From positions 1 to 64,000 of the forward strand of contig JAVXUO010000485.1 of assembly GCA_033065855.1 (NCBI GenBank): a stretch of 64,000 nt of DNA. Direction: 5' to 3'. The notes below the pieces were generated by a model. It was not told where the DNA came from. It ran no database searches and worked only from the letters and a program-made list of their open reading frames with translations. This document shows positions 22,267 through 33,937 of this stretch, one piece after another. The stretch comes from Escallonia rubra (taxonomy: Eukaryota; Streptophyta; Magnoliopsida; Escalloniales; Escalloniaceae). Both the position numbers and the translations under genes were made by a program. Each line of letters opens with the position of its first letter. Position 1 is the first letter of the stretch.

Positions 22267-22610
22267 ATCTGTAAGAACAAAATATAATCGTAAACCAACT
22301 TAGCGTCCATAATATTTACATTCCAAAACTGTAACTGAATCGTTAACCTAGCTTACCAACGCAATAGCAATAGTCATTAAATCATTATTTTAATGTATTA
22401 AAACCATTCCTCACTTCCCACCACTCCGAACGCTTAATAACGCTAGTTCCCTAAAATTTAGCGCCAACGTGGTTATTTAGCAATACACCCCCGATGGCCG
22501 CTGCACCCCCAACGCCTCAAAATCGCTTTTAAACCACTTTTTAAATGCATTACATCAATTATATACCAAATATTTCCTCAGAATATTTTAAGGGGAAAAG
22601 TTACCAAAAC
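22267..22610 (-). other. leader of the PMD-Ulp1 gene with splice acceptor
   Basis: On the minus strand TTTGTTCTTACAG lies directly before ATATGG at 22266, so a 5'UTR intron probably ends here. It would run rightward into the inverted repeat array, mirroring the transposase gene. No other feature was recognised. Confidence 0.55.
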
Positions 22611-25275
22611 ACCCCCAACTTATGCAAAATACCCTGTCGCAGTCATCGCCCCAACAAACCTCTTATCAAAACTTTAAAATAACTTTTTGGGTCTCTCACA
22701 CCCTTTCCTGAACTAAAAGTCATTCGGAAAATTTGTGTAATGTAAAATTAGGAAAATAGCCCCCGATGAGCGGCAAATTACCGAAATGGCCCAGGGTTCA
22801 TTATGACCCCAACGCCCCGCGAATCGGCTTCAAATCAGCCTTTCAGGTCGTTTGCTTACATTTACGGACTGAAAAGTCGTTTGAAAAACCTGACAGGGGA
22901 AAATTACCAGAATACCCCTCTCGGGGAGACAAATTACCAAAATGCCCATGGCATCAGGAAAAATCTCAAAAGTGCTTTAAGATGCTATTTTAAGCTTCCT
23001 GAGTTCATTCTTGATCTAAAAAGTATTTTAGGGATTTTTCGTCCAAAAATCCCGAACCGGTGTCCGGATCAAGCGCTTAAAAACCCGTTCGGCAAAAAAT
23101 TGCTACCGGCTTCGGAATGGCCTGAAGTCCTGGGGAATGGAACTTCCCAACATCCTAGGGTTCTCAAAAAAGTTTCGCGCGAAATCGCGCTAGCTTGATA
23201 TTTTAAATTACACTGCGAAGTTACAAGGTTGCGCGTATCAGTTAACCCCTTTCCAGTCTTTGGAAAAATCTGAAATTTTTACCTGATACGTATCTTTTAG
23301 AAATAACTAGGGTCTCTTTTTTGTACTTTTGCAAAATCTAGCTCTAGCTATTTTTTATAAATTCGTGAAAACTGTCTTATTAAGTTTTCACTTTTAGCGA
23401 ACCCAACGCCCCGCAAATCGGCTTCAAATAAGCCTTTCAGGTGCTTTGCTTACATTTATGGACTGAAAAATCATTTGAAAAGTTGACACCGTAAAATTAC
23501 CAAAATACCTCTCTCGGGCGGTGAATTACCAAAATGCCGCTGGCATCAGGAAAAATCTCAAAAGTGCTTTAAGATGCTATTTTAAGCTTCCTGAGTTCAT
23601 TCTTGATCTAAAAAGTATTTTACGGATTTTTCGTCCAAAAATCCCGAACCGGTGTCCGGATCGAGCGCTTAAAAGCTCGTTCGGCAAAACAATTGCTACC
23701 GGCTTCGGAATGGCCTGAATTCCTGGGAAATGAAACTTCCCAACATCCTAGGGTTCTCAAAAAATTTATGCGAAATCGCGCTAGCTTGTTATTTTAAATT
23801 ACACTGCGAAGTTACAAGGTTGCGCGTATCAGTTAACCCCTTTCCATTCTTTGGAAAAATCCAAAATTTTTACCTGATACGTATCTTTTAGAAATAAGCA
23901 GGGTCTTTTTTGCACTTTCGCAGAATCTAGCTCTAGCTATTTTTTATAAATTCATGAAAAACTGTCTAATTAAAATTTCACCTTTAGCGACTCCAACGCC
24001 CCGCGAATGGGCTTCAAATCAGCCTTTCAGGTGCTTTGCTTACATTAACGAACTGAATAGTCATTTGAAAAAGTTTACACCGTAAAATTATCAAAATACC
24101 CCTCTCGGGCGACGAATTACCAAAATGCCCCTGGCATAAGGAAAAATCTCAAAAGTGCTTTAAGATGCTATTTTAAGCTTCCTGAGTTCTTTCTTGATCT
24201 AAAAGTATTTTTCGGATTTTTTGTCCAAAAATCCCGAACTGGTGTCCGGATCGAGCGCTTAAAAGCCCGTTCGGCAAAAAATTGCTACCGGCTTCGGAAT
24301 GGCCCGAATTCCTGGGGAATGGAACTTCCCAACATCCTAGGGTTCTCAAAAAAGTTTCGCGCGAAATTGCGCTAGCTTGATATTTTAAAATACACTGCGA
24401 AGTTACAAGGTTGCGCGTATCAGTTAACCCCTTTCCAGTCTTTGAAAAAATCTGAAATTTTTACCTGATATGTATCTTTTAGAAATAACCAGGGTCTCTT
24501 TTTTGCACTTTCGCAAAATCTAGCTCTAGCTATATTTTTATAAATTTGTGAAAAACTGTCTAATTAAGTTTTCACCTTTAGCGACCCCAACGCCCCGCGA
24601 ATCGGCTTTAAATCAGCCTTTCAGGTGGTTTGCTTACATTTACGGACTGAAAAGTCGTTTGAAAAAGTTGACACCGTAAAATTACCAAAATACTCGGGCG
24701 GTGAATTACAAAAATGCCGCTGGCATCAGGAAAAATCTCAAAAGTGCTTTAAGATGCTATTTTAAGCTTCCTGAGTTCATTCTTGATCTAAAAAGTATTT
24801 TACGAATCCAAAAATCTCGAACCGGTGTCCGGATCGAGCGCTTAAAAGCTCGTTCGGCAAAAAATTGCTACTAGCTTCGAAATGGCCCGAATTCCCGGGG
24901 AATGGAACTTGCCAACATCCTAGGGTTCTCAAAAAAGTTTCCCGCGAAATCGCGCTAGCTTGATATTTTAAAATACACTGCGAAGTTACAAGGTTACGCG
25001 TATCAGTTAACCACTTTCCAGTTTTTGGAAAAATCTGAAATTTTTACCTGATACGTATCTTTTAGAAATAACCAGGGTCTTTTTTTTGCACTTTCGCAAA
25101 ATCTAGCTCTAGCTATTTTTTATAAATTCGTGAAAAACTGTCTAATTAAGTTTTCACCTTTAGCGACCCCAACGCCCCGCGAATCGGCTTCAAATAAGCC
25201 TTTCAGGTGCTTTGCTTACATTTACGGACTGAAAAATCATTTGAAAAGTTGACACCGTAAAATTACCAAAATACA
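22611..25275. repeat. inverted right-arm repeat array (about four 593-bp units)
   Basis: Reverse-complemented copies of the left-arm family. The inner end (22,660-22,840) matches 14,965-15,130 inverted. Landmarks CTTTCAGGTCGTTTGCTTAC and variants recur near 22843, 23434, 24028, 24623 and 25207, a period of about 590 bp. The array stops mid-unit at AAATTACCAAAATAC, where unrelated sequence begins. The pure 310-bp type, abundant in the left arm, was not seen here. Confidence 0.9.
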
Positions 25276-26084
25276 TGTTAGGTAGCACGGACATGAACAC
25301 CCCGTCTGATCGACACTGACACCGAAATGTCACCTTAAGGCTTTATACTTGTGGACACTTCTTCAAGAGGTGTCCGGCACCTCTTCAAGGGGTGTCTGGC
25401 ATGGTGTCCAGAAATAAAAAAATAAATCAATATCTTCGGACACCGCTGAGAGGTGTCGGACACCGCTGAGAGGTGTCGGACATCATATCGACACCCTATA
25501 TGAGGTGTCGGTGCTTTCTAGGATATCTGTAATTTAGTTGTAATTGTTAGACTTCTTTATATCAATTTTCATTCTTTATATAATTTTGTTAACTGTGCAT
25601 TGAGCATTTGAGAATTGAGAATTGAGATTGTTGACTGTGCATTGAGAATTTGAGAATTGAGATTATTGACGGAGGATGAGACCTAATTGGGTTGAGATAT
25701 TTGTTTGATAGCGTGGACACAGCGTCCGATCGACACTGACGCCGAAATGTCACTCTTCAAGAAGTGTTCGGCATCTCTTTTAAATTGCGACGAAGTTTCA
25801 GCATTCGTTGAGTAAGTTAATGTCTTAATTAAAAAAATTGTTGTACATAATTGAAAATGTGTGATAAGCGAGTCAACTATATTAGTTTGAAGTGAGTTCG
25901 ATGCGGAATCTTTAATCACTGATCTCATTGTACTTGAAATTCATCGAAAACACAATTTGTACAGTGGTTCAGAAGACGTGTAAGTCTTTAACGAAATTAT
26001 ATTATATGTTATATATAGTTATGTGGTCAACTAGTACACTGCTTTATCCTTAATTTTTACCGTCATCTATAATAGGTTCAGTCC
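25276..26084. repeat. GTGTCC/GGACAC-rich repeated sequence
   Basis: The segment GATCGACACTGACACCGAAA at about 25309 recurs with small changes at about 25729. A 20-bp motif, GGACACCGCTGAGAGGTGTC, is repeated twice near 25440-25480 and is partly self-complementary. No coding capacity was found. The segment lies between the truncated MULE arm and the CACTA genes and could belong to a decayed end of either or to a third element. Confidence 0.6.
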
Positions 26085-26855
26085 ATGGATAGACCAGTAG
26101 CCTCCTGTTTGAAATTACTAGCTCAAGGCCCTAAAAAACAAGCATCCTGTCATGGAGGCTATATCATCAATGGGTTTAGGTTTAACGTAAAGGATGATGA
26201 CCGAACAAAACAAATCCAAAACAGTGGAGTCTTGGTCAACAGCGACTGTTATGACGATATTTGCATGGACTTTTATGGAGAGTTAGATGAGATTGTTGAG
26301 CTAGCATATTTGGGTTCCGAAAATTTCCTGGTAGTGTTCAAGTGTACATGGTTCGATGTCACATGTAGTAGAGGAATCCGTGTTAGCTCTCAAGGGATTA
26401 TAGATGTGAATGTCAAGTCAAGACTTGCATCAGATGAGCAGTTTGTGTTTGCTAGTCAAGCTGCACAAGTCTTTTACGCGGAGGACATCGCAAATCTCAA
26501 ATCTCATTGGTATACCGTTATCAAGTCCAAGAAATTTCCCGTGACATATGAAAGTGAGCTAGACACCTTTCAAGCTGACCAACCACCTGTCTTGTTACCT
26601 GTTGAGGTGAACAAAGAGGAGGACGATCTTCATCTTCCAACAACACTTCATGTAGGAGAAGAAGTCGTAGATGATGATGCGGAAGACGTGGAAATTGTTG
26701 AAGATGATGTGACTGAGTCTACTGACGAAGAGGATGAATTAGAAGATGAAGATGACGACGAGTCCCATGAAGAAGAGGATGACGAGTCCCATGAAGAAGA
26801 GGATGACGAGTCTAGCGATGAAGATGATGATGATTCCCAAAATGAAAATGATTGA
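26085..26855 (+). CDS. DUF4216-domain protein of a CACTA element
   Basis: A 256-residue open frame. Residues about 40-145 fit DUF4216, a domain of unknown function found in CACTA-associated proteins; landmarks are NSGVLVNSD, DFYGELDEIVEL, VFKCTWFDV and FVFASQAAQVFYAED. The C-terminus, from about residue 195, is strongly acidic, with a tandem SHEEEDDE repeat. In complete elements this domain usually follows the TNP2-type transposase as part of a longer protein, so this frame may be only a 3' exon. Its ATG may be internal, because a possible acceptor (ATAATAG) lies just upstream. A decayed second copy is at 33418-33937. Confidence 0.8.
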   Translation: MDRPVASCLKLLAQGPKKQASCHGGYIINGFRFNVKDDDRTKQIQNSGVLVNSDCYDDICMDFYGELDEIVELAYLGSENFLVVFKCTWFDVTCSRGIRVSSQGIIDVNVKSRLASDEQFVFASQAAQVFYAEDIANLKSHWYTVIKSKKFPVTYESELDTFQADQPPVLLPVEVNKEEDDLHLPTTLHVGEEVVDDDAEDVEIVEDDVTESTDEEDELEDEDDDESHEEEDDESHEEEDDESSDEDDDDSQNEND

Positions 26856-26999
26856 CTTCTAATGTTGTAACATCACGGAAAAAATGTAGTAACGTTTTAG
26901 TATTTGGTTCATATCGTGTTTTTATACTCGGTTCATATATATAGTGCTGATGATATTTTATACCAAATTATTATTTTTAATGTGTTAATTTCTTTGCAA

Positions 27000-28580
27000 T
27001 TTATCTATACGAAGTCAGTTCTGGATAGAATACAGGATATTCGTGGTTGGGGTGGACGCCGAGCTTCCTCCTCCCTGGTGGGTCCCACCTCGTCATTGCC
27101 CACTGATGACGAGGCACAAAGTGCTCACGTACAGCAGACGGGCCCCAGCTCCAGCTCCAGCCCCAGTCGTCGCCCCAGCCGAATGTCGATTCCTCCCACA
27201 TGCGCGTTGATTCTCCTTCTTCTGTGGGTTCTACCTCAGGTATAGTTGATAACGGTATTTTGTCAATTTTTTCTAGTGTTATATTTAAATTATATTTGAA
27301 TTGTATTAATGTCAATTGTTTGTAGGATCTCGACGAGGCCGTGGCCAGACACGCGGCGTATGCATCGACCCCCAGCGTAAACATAGAGTTACGCTCACCC
27401 AGGAGGGCCAGTAACTAAAAACAATCACATCATACCTTATATTAAAATTTTTGGGTTTCCTAATTTATATTTGAACTGTACTAGTGTATTTATTTACTTC
27501 TGGCAGGATCCTGGAGAATCAGGCGAGGACGAAGATCAGCGTTCTTGTGAAGGGCCGATTCTTAGAGCCACGATTGTACTGGAAGGACTGGGATGCTGGG
27601 ACGAGGGAGTCCCTATGGGAGGAGTGGCTAGTACGGTGAACAATTTTTTTTTTTGCAATAGTATTTGTTTAATTAGAATTTAGAATTTAAATTAATTTGT
27701 GTAATTGGATGCCTTATAGGAGGGGTTCACGTTTGACTTGCTTGATCAGCAAGTGCTGGGGCATCATGCCTTTTTTGCACATATCGGCAATAATTACCGT
27801 CGATGGCTGCATGACGCATGGGACCGGACGAAGAAGATGCTGCTCGAGGGAGCCCTGATGACGGAGTTGAAGAAATATCCCCCACATTGGATATCTCCGA
27901 CTGTATGGGGGCAGATGATTGATCGGTGGGTTATGGATCCAGGCTAGGACGCTAAGAATAAGAGCGAGGCCGAGAACAGACGTGAGAAAGATCCAACGCA
28001 CACGGGGGGTCGGTGGCACCCGGTCCTGGAGGAGGATGAGGTCATAGCTCTGATGTATAATCAGACGTACGTGAGGAAGAATGACAAGGACGAGGTGCAC
28101 CGGGCGGGGGACTATGTATTAGATATTTCCCGGCGAATCGATTTAAGTTCAAGTCAATTTGTTTAATTTGTTAAATTTTTGTCTTTTTATTCAATAATTG
28201 TTGCGTTAATGCTCTAACATATCTTTAAATCACTGTTTTTACAAGTCTCGTATGAACAACTTAGGGAGTCCAAGCAGCAGTCCGGACAGCCATCAGCGTC
28301 CACAAGTACGGGTACAAGTACTGCGGCATTGAAGTAATGGATGGATACACCAGAGGTCGTCAATTGGCCAAAAGGCCGCATACGCGACCTGCCTAACAAG
28401 ACTGCACGTGTTGTAATAGGAGCGTCCCCACCCCCCGTTGCCCCTCCACAAACACCGGCTGCGCAGCGTCTGATGGACGAGGAGGAGATTCACCGCATTG
28501 TTACGGTGGTGTTCAAGATGATCAGGGAGCAGGATCAGCAGGGCACTGCTGCTGGACATGCCGAGCCGGCTCCGAATTAG
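27000..28580 (+). pseudogene. Ptta/En/Spm-type plant transposase remnant (Transposase_24-like)
   Basis: The coding blocks fall in several frames separated by introns or lesions. A serine/proline-rich N-terminal block (about 27030-27240) precedes a GRGQTRG block (about 27325-27415). A block with ISVLVKGRFLEPRLYWKD follows (about 27510-27640), then FTFDLLDQQ...WLHDAWDRTKK (27721-27946). The characteristic DPTHTGGRW motif is at about 27990. A C-terminal block ends at 28580. In-frame stops at about 27944-27946 and 28335-28337 make it a pseudogene unless splicing avoids them. This class of protein is encoded by plant CACTA elements and occupies the expected place after DUF4216. Confidence 0.7.
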
Positions 28581-28925
28581 CAGAATCTAGATCTGAGACT
28601 CGACAACCCCGGATGAGCCCCCTCTCGTGCCCTCCCAGCTTGTACTCCCATCCCGCTCTTGTGCCCTCCTAGCTTGTACTTTTTTCCCCTCCCCTAACCG
28701 ATTGTATTAGGCTCCCGGCTTGTACATTTTATTTTTCATTATAGTAAACATTTTTTAAAGTTATATATAGTTGTTTTGTGTCTGTTGTATGGTTAAATAA
28801 TTGATGATCGATCAGCAATTATTTAACCCTAATGTGCATTTGGGGATTATGCCTTGTTGTTGAGACTTGAATTTGATTAGAGGTTTGGGCATTAAAAAAA
28901 TAAAAAAATATATTTAAAAAAATTG
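28581..28925. other. CACTA 3' non-coding region
   Basis: AT-rich sequence with duplicated phrases (GTGCCCTCC...AGCTTGTACT occurs twice). No gene was seen. Confidence 0.4.
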
Positions 28926-29251
28926 ACTTTTAGTGACGAATTCATTCCGTCGCTAAAAGTCTTTCCTAAATCTCAACTTTTAATGACGGAATATTCTATC
29001 GTTAAAAATGGTATTTAGCGACGGATATTCTGTCGCTTAAAAGTTTATTCCGTCGTTAAATATTTACCGAATAAATTATTTAAAAAAATTAAATTAAAAA
29101 AGAAAAATACTATTAGCGATGGAAATTCCGTCGCTAATGTATAAAGAATCCCATCGCTGAAAGTCCAATATTAGACGACGAATTTTTTAATTCCATCGTA
29201 AAACTTTTAGCGACGGATTTTCCATCTCCAAAAGCCTTATTTCTTGTAATG
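28926..29251. repeat. CACTA subterminal repeats and terminal inverted repeat
   Basis: At least six copies of a TTTTAGCGACGGA/TCCGTCGCTAAAA motif occur in both orientations, some paired as palindromes. The stretch ends in the CACTA-like terminus at 29239-29251. Such repeats are the usual binding sites of CACTA accessory proteins. Confidence 0.85.
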
Positions 29252-31342
29252 TGCAACTGAACCTTGCGGGCTAGATTGCCCTGATGCTGGAATAGGACAA
29301 TCTCTGATATGGTGACCCTTTTGGCCATACCCGGAGCATGCTCTCGTATCCCAATGGCAACTCTGACTTCCATGCCGCTTATTGCACCTCTGATAAATAG
29401 GATCAGAACCTGTAGATGGAGGCCTCTGAAGAAAGTTCTGACTAGAACCCGTACTCAAATTATCCTGAGCATGACCTTACCTTTGACCGTGGCCCCTCTG
29501 ACCAACAATAATCGAGGAAGATGTTTGTCTTCGCTTCCCATCACTTTGTGCCATGTGTGACTGGGATAACTCTGGTCAGTTTCTCTTGCCTACCTTGGCA
29601 TTTTTCCTCTCTCTGTAGTCTCTTGCCTCAGCTTCGATAGTCTTCGCAATGTTAACGCACTGAACGTAAGTATCAAGTGGAACTGGAACAATGCGCTGCC
29701 TAATACTAGGCTTGAGACCCCAAGTGAACATCTGCACTCTATCCTTTTCATTAGCCACCAGTTGCTTACCATAATGAGATAGTCATGTAAACTTTACCTC
29801 GTACTCAGTGACACTCATTCTCCCCCTGCCTCAAGTTAAGAAAATCACGATACATCTGTTCTTTTACACTCCTTAGAAAGTAGCGGTCGAAGAACAAGTC
29901 CTTAAACTGATCTCATGTAGGGCTGTATACGAACCGAGTTCGAGCCGAACAAGAGCGTGTTCGAACTCGGTTCGTATATTTTCAGACATGTTTGGGCTCG
30001 GCTCGTGTTCTTTAAGAGCACGAATCTTGATGTTTGAACTCGACTCGAGTTCGTCACATAGAACTCGGGCTCGACTCGGCTCGTTCGTCTAAACATGCGA
30101 ACCAAGTTCAAGCTTCAAAATCTGTTCAAGAACTCAAGATGGAACCGCAATGTACAGATCTGAAATACTAGTTCCGACCACCGTACTAGAAACGACTCAC
30201 GGATTGAGACCCTTCATCCACCAAAGTGATAATATTGATTCGAAATGGAGATGAATCTTGACGAATGTTTAAACGCCGAGGATGTTCGATCCCAAATCTG
30301 CTGTTTTTAATGGCTCCGGTGTGAGATCGGAAGTTGTTGTTGATCTGCCGTCAATCTGTAATGCGTGCATGTTTATATGTAGGGGTGAGAGATGGTGACT
30401 GGTGAGAGAGCGTTTGTGTGTGTCTGTGTGTGACGAGAGAGAAATGCATAAAGGTGAAGGAGAGGCGTGAGAAAAAGAGAGGCAGAGAGGCGAGAGAAAA
30501 AGATGAAAGGGAAAGAAGAGTTAGGGTTTTTAAATGGGCTCATAATTAGGGTTTGGACTTGGGCTTTATTATGTATCACATGGGCTCTTTATAAGTGGGC
30601 TTGGGTTTGGGCTAAATGGCTAATTGACTTTGTGGTCTCTGGTTTAAACTTTAGTATCTAAAATTTATGTAAATGGTATTTTTTAAAATATATTGTTATT
30701 AATTTATTATTCAGACTAGCTGTTTGCGAACACGTTCACGAATATTTTAGAGTGTTCATGTTCGGCCCGTTTAATAAACGAGCTCTAAAAACTTGTTCAT
30801 GTTCGGTTCATATATTATTCGAACGAACACGAACAAGTTCTATGGAGAACGAACCACGAGCCTTTCATGAACAGATCGGTTCATTTACAGCCTTAATCTC
30901 ATGTCATCGCTTTTCGATGTTCCACCATTTTACTATCATTAATAGTTTTCTACCAGCGGTCTGCTTCCTCGTCTAGCTTATACACTGTGAGTTCTATCTT
31001 TTCCTTATCAGTGCAACCCATAGGCCTAAATACTTTCTCAAGTTGAGAAATTCACTTCTCTGCCACAATCGGGTCATCTGTACCCCCAAAAGGTTCCATA
31101 TTCTTCTTATCGAATTTCTCTAGTAAGCTACGGGTTTGAGCCTACCCGTGATTCGAATTTTGTTTTGGGTTAGGTTGATTCTGCTGATTTAGTTAAGCTT
31201 GCTGGTTAGCCAGTAGTTGAGTCAGTTGAGCTTGTTGATTTGCGAGAACGGTCAGAAGATCTGGCGGATTCCCGTTCCCTGTGACGTTCTGATGCTCCAC
31301 ATTCCGATTGTTGGTTCGCCTATTATTACGACCGCTTGCCAT
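29252..31342 (-). pseudogene. gypsy gag remnant, interrupted by a MITE
   Basis: The start at 31342 gives an N-terminus MASGRNNRR followed by glutamine-rich sequence and FDKKNMEPFGG. After the MITE at 29919-30895 the frame resumes with a gag-like segment, ANEKDRVQMFTWGLKPSIRQ, and a zinc-knuckle region (GYGQKGHHIRDC). There the second cysteine of the CCHC motif is replaced by tyrosine. Several stops and the nested insertion prevent expression. No later gag-pol domains follow. Confidence 0.75.
29919..30895. mobile_element. 977-bp non-autonomous Mutator-type MITE nested in gag
   Basis: An exact 9-bp target duplication, ATCTCATGT, flanks the element (29910-29918 and 30896-30904). The left end AGGGCTGTATACGAACCGA and the reverse-complemented right end TAAGGCTGTAAATGAACCGA are imperfect inverted repeats, continued inward by GTTCG/CGAAC-rich palindromic sequence. 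A 9-bp duplication with such ends fits Mutator-like elements. The interior (about 30120-30720) is unrelated to the ends and encodes nothing recognisable. Confidence 0.85.
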
Positions 31343-31477
31343 TACTACAAGAGAAAACTAGAATAAGATACTGACTAAGACAATAAACTTAAATCTACCT
31401 ATCCTACCCATCTCACTACTTATCTGATTATAAGCATGAGTCTATAGGACTTGTAAACCTATAGTTCTGATACAAAC

Positions 31478-33417
31478 TGTAATGCCCCAAATTTTTGGAG
31501 CTTTAATATCAAATAAACAAAGTTAGAAAACCTAAAAAATATCACAAAGTGTACCAAGTGGTCATTCAAAACATCTATTAATCAATCCAAAGACACATCA
31601 ATAAATGCCATAACGGCTTAAAGCATTTATAAAATCTGAATTACTCCGACACCGAGTTCCAAAATAAAATCTAAGCAAATTAAACTTATCTTAATTATTA
31701 TATCTAAAAATGCTAATTCTAACTCTGAGATAAAAACCGCGAGCTCTCAGTCACATAGCTAGCCTTGTAATCCAATCCTACATACTAATCACTTGAAAGG
31801 AAAACAATAAGGGAGTGAGCCAAATATCCAGTAAGGTCGCTCAACGGACCAACCAAAAAGGACACAAAATGTCTGAGAAAATAAAATTGCGGACATACAG
31901 ATTTTTTAACAAAACAGATAAACAAAAGAACTTCGAAATGCTAAAATATATTTTTGTATAGAGACAGACACAAGAGAGCCATGTAGAATAAGGTCACACA
32001 TGCCATCACTGACACGTGAAACCAGGTTCAGAAAATAAGATCGCGATCTCTATCTCATCCCGCTGAGCTAGCTCACGTTCTAATCCACATGGGTAAGCCA
32101 GAAATAGAAAAGTCACACACACGTGATATGTTCACAGAAATTAACAATGCACATATTCAATAGTTTATCGCGATGTCCAGAAGCGGCTTAGACAATGTGA
32201 ACTAATGAGTGTCTTCAGTAAGTTACACAAGTTAGTACAATGTAAATATAATAGATACTTACAAATAATTCCAGTATGATAATTTTAATGGTTCCAGAAC
32301 TTATTCCATATTTGGCTTAAATCGAAGAGGATTAAATGACAGACTCAACAAAAATTAATCCATTGAAAAAAAAATACGACACAAGCAATGAAGAAGCTGA
32401 CACAAAAAAACAATACATATGAAACTACAATCATGAGAATATGTGGCATGTGGCATGCCACATGGACAAGCCTTACCAAAGCGTACGAAATACAATTATG
32501 TGTATTTCTCTTATGAACAAGACAAGACAATAAATAAAGGAATTTTTTTTTTCGGTTAGTACAATGCTTACATCATCGGGTGGTATTTTGTATCGGATGG
32601 TGATGGTAAAGTGAAGTAGTCATATGCCCAGTAACATACACAAAAACAATTGAAGGAGAACTATGTCATGGCATGACAGTCGAGACAACAAGCAACAATG
32701 AAAAATTTCAACCGAGATTGTAAGATGTGGCACGGCAATCAAGACAATAAAGAGATCAGAAATATTTAGCCAAGGCTATATTGGTGGCATGAAATTCGAG
32801 ATCTCAATACATAAAAATTCCAACCGTGCACCATAATAGGACAAAAATCGAGGCAGGCATACATATCCAAAATTTACAGCCGCGAATACACAGTGATGGT
32901 ATAGAAATCGAAGCAGTCAGATTAAACAATTAAACCATTAAACGAATGATTGGTCAAACGCTGATTTAGAATTCAAAAACGGTAAACCCTTACCTCTGAT
33001 TGTGCAATTTAACCCAAAATGTTGATCTTCTCAATCCAATTGTATCAAAAGCCCTAAAATTAACATACCCAAAGATTTCAATTAGGTTCCAAAAACAAAG
33101 AAAATTCGCAGGATTCCTACTACGAATCAAAATTCAATAATGGAATTAAATTCTTACCTCAAAGTAATTTGCAAATCTCAAGAAGTCTCTTCTTAGGGAT
33201 TCCTTGAAAACTCTTCTGAACTTTTGTGTGCTCTTAGATTTCCTAGAGAATATATATATTAGCTAAAGTATCAATAACCTAAAAGAAATATTCTTATATT
33301 CCTAAAATAATAAAAATTGAAAAATACCCATTATGTCCCAAAACTCTCTATATTTTTTATTCCTTCTTATATATATATATATATATATATTTAAATATGT
33401 GGAGCCTAACTAAAACC
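31478..33417 (-). repeat. probable 5' LTR of the gypsy fragment
   Basis: The inner end is fixed by the PBS (31463-31476) next to TGTAATGCCCC on the plus strand. The region is AT-rich and non-coding and includes a short (AT)n run near 33370. The outer end is not certain: no clear CA dinucleotide with a target duplication was found at the junction with DUF4216 sequence, so the LTR may be truncated. Confidence 0.55.
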
Positions 33418-33937
33418 GTCTGGTAATGTTCAAGTGTACCTGGTTCGATGTCACATGCAGAAGATGAATCCGTGTTAGCTTGCAACGGATTGTAGATGCC
33501 AATGTTAAGTCAAGACTTGCATCAGACTAGCCATTTGTGTTTGCTAGTCAAGCTGGACAAATCTTTTATGCGAAGGACGTCGCAAATCCCAAATCTCATT
33601 GGTATACACTTATCAAGTCCAAGAAATTGCCCGTGGCATATGGCAGTGAGGTAGATACCTTTCAAGCCGACCAAGCACCTATTTTGGTACCTGTTGAGGT
33701 GAACAACGAGGATGGCGATCTTCCTTTTTAACCAACACTTGATGTAGGAGAATAAGTCATAGATGATGACACAAAAGATGCAGAAAGTGTAGAAGATGAT
33801 GAGACTGAGTCTACTAACGAAGATGATGAATTACTCGATGAAAAGGACGACGAGTAATAGGAAGAGAAGGATGATGAGTCTGAAGATGATGATGGCGATG
33901 GCGATGGCGATGATTCCCAAAATAAAGATGATTGACT
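33418..33937 (+). pseudogene. second DUF4216 fragment (CACTA remnant)
   Basis: The sequence from CTGGTAATGTTCAAGTG onward is a diverged copy of about 26328-26855, including the SHWYT block and the acidic Asp/Glu-rich tail. Several in-frame stops and indels are present. The upstream half of the domain is missing where the gypsy LTR abuts. Confidence 0.85.

Larger units (their letters stand above)
6944..25275. mobile_element. composite Mutator-like element (FAR1-type MULE) with PMD-Ulp1 gene
   Basis: The element is inferred from mirrored sequence. The repeat family at 13.8-15.4 kb on the left returns in inverted orientation at 22.6-25.3 kb and brackets two FAR1/MULE transposase copies (plus strand) and a PMD-Ulp1 gene (minus strand). 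Long or tandemly repetitive terminal inverted repeats and captured Ulp1-like genes are known in plant Mutator-like elements. The right side stops mid-unit at about 25275, so that terminus is lost. The left terminus is uncertain and could be just after the (TA)n tract. No target duplication can be shown. The alternative is several smaller related elements stacked by recombination. Confidence 0.6.
26085..29251 (+). mobile_element. CACTA (En/Spm) element, 3' half
   Basis: The order DUF4216, Ptta/En/Spm-type transposase, subterminal GACGG repeats, terminus matches the 3' half of plant CACTA elements. The right end ATTTCTTGTAATG is a one-base variant of the usual terminus ATTTCTTGTAGTG. The TNP2 transposase and DUF4218 region that normally precede DUF4216, and the left CACTA end, were not found, so the element is 5'-truncated. 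A 3-bp target duplication cannot be tested. Confidence 0.75.
29252..33417 (-). mobile_element. Ty3/gypsy retrotransposon fragment (gag, PBS, 5' LTR)
   Basis: Reading leftward from the right, a probable 5' LTR ends in GGGGCATTACA. It is followed by a PBS, TTTGTATCAGAAC, complementary to initiator tRNA-Met, then an untranslated leader and gag. The element is cut at 29252 by the CACTA terminus, and protease, reverse transcriptase and integrase are absent. The LTR-PBS arrangement resembles chromoviruses of the Tekay/Del type. The right boundary is set where the DUF4216 fragment resumes. Confidence 0.75.
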
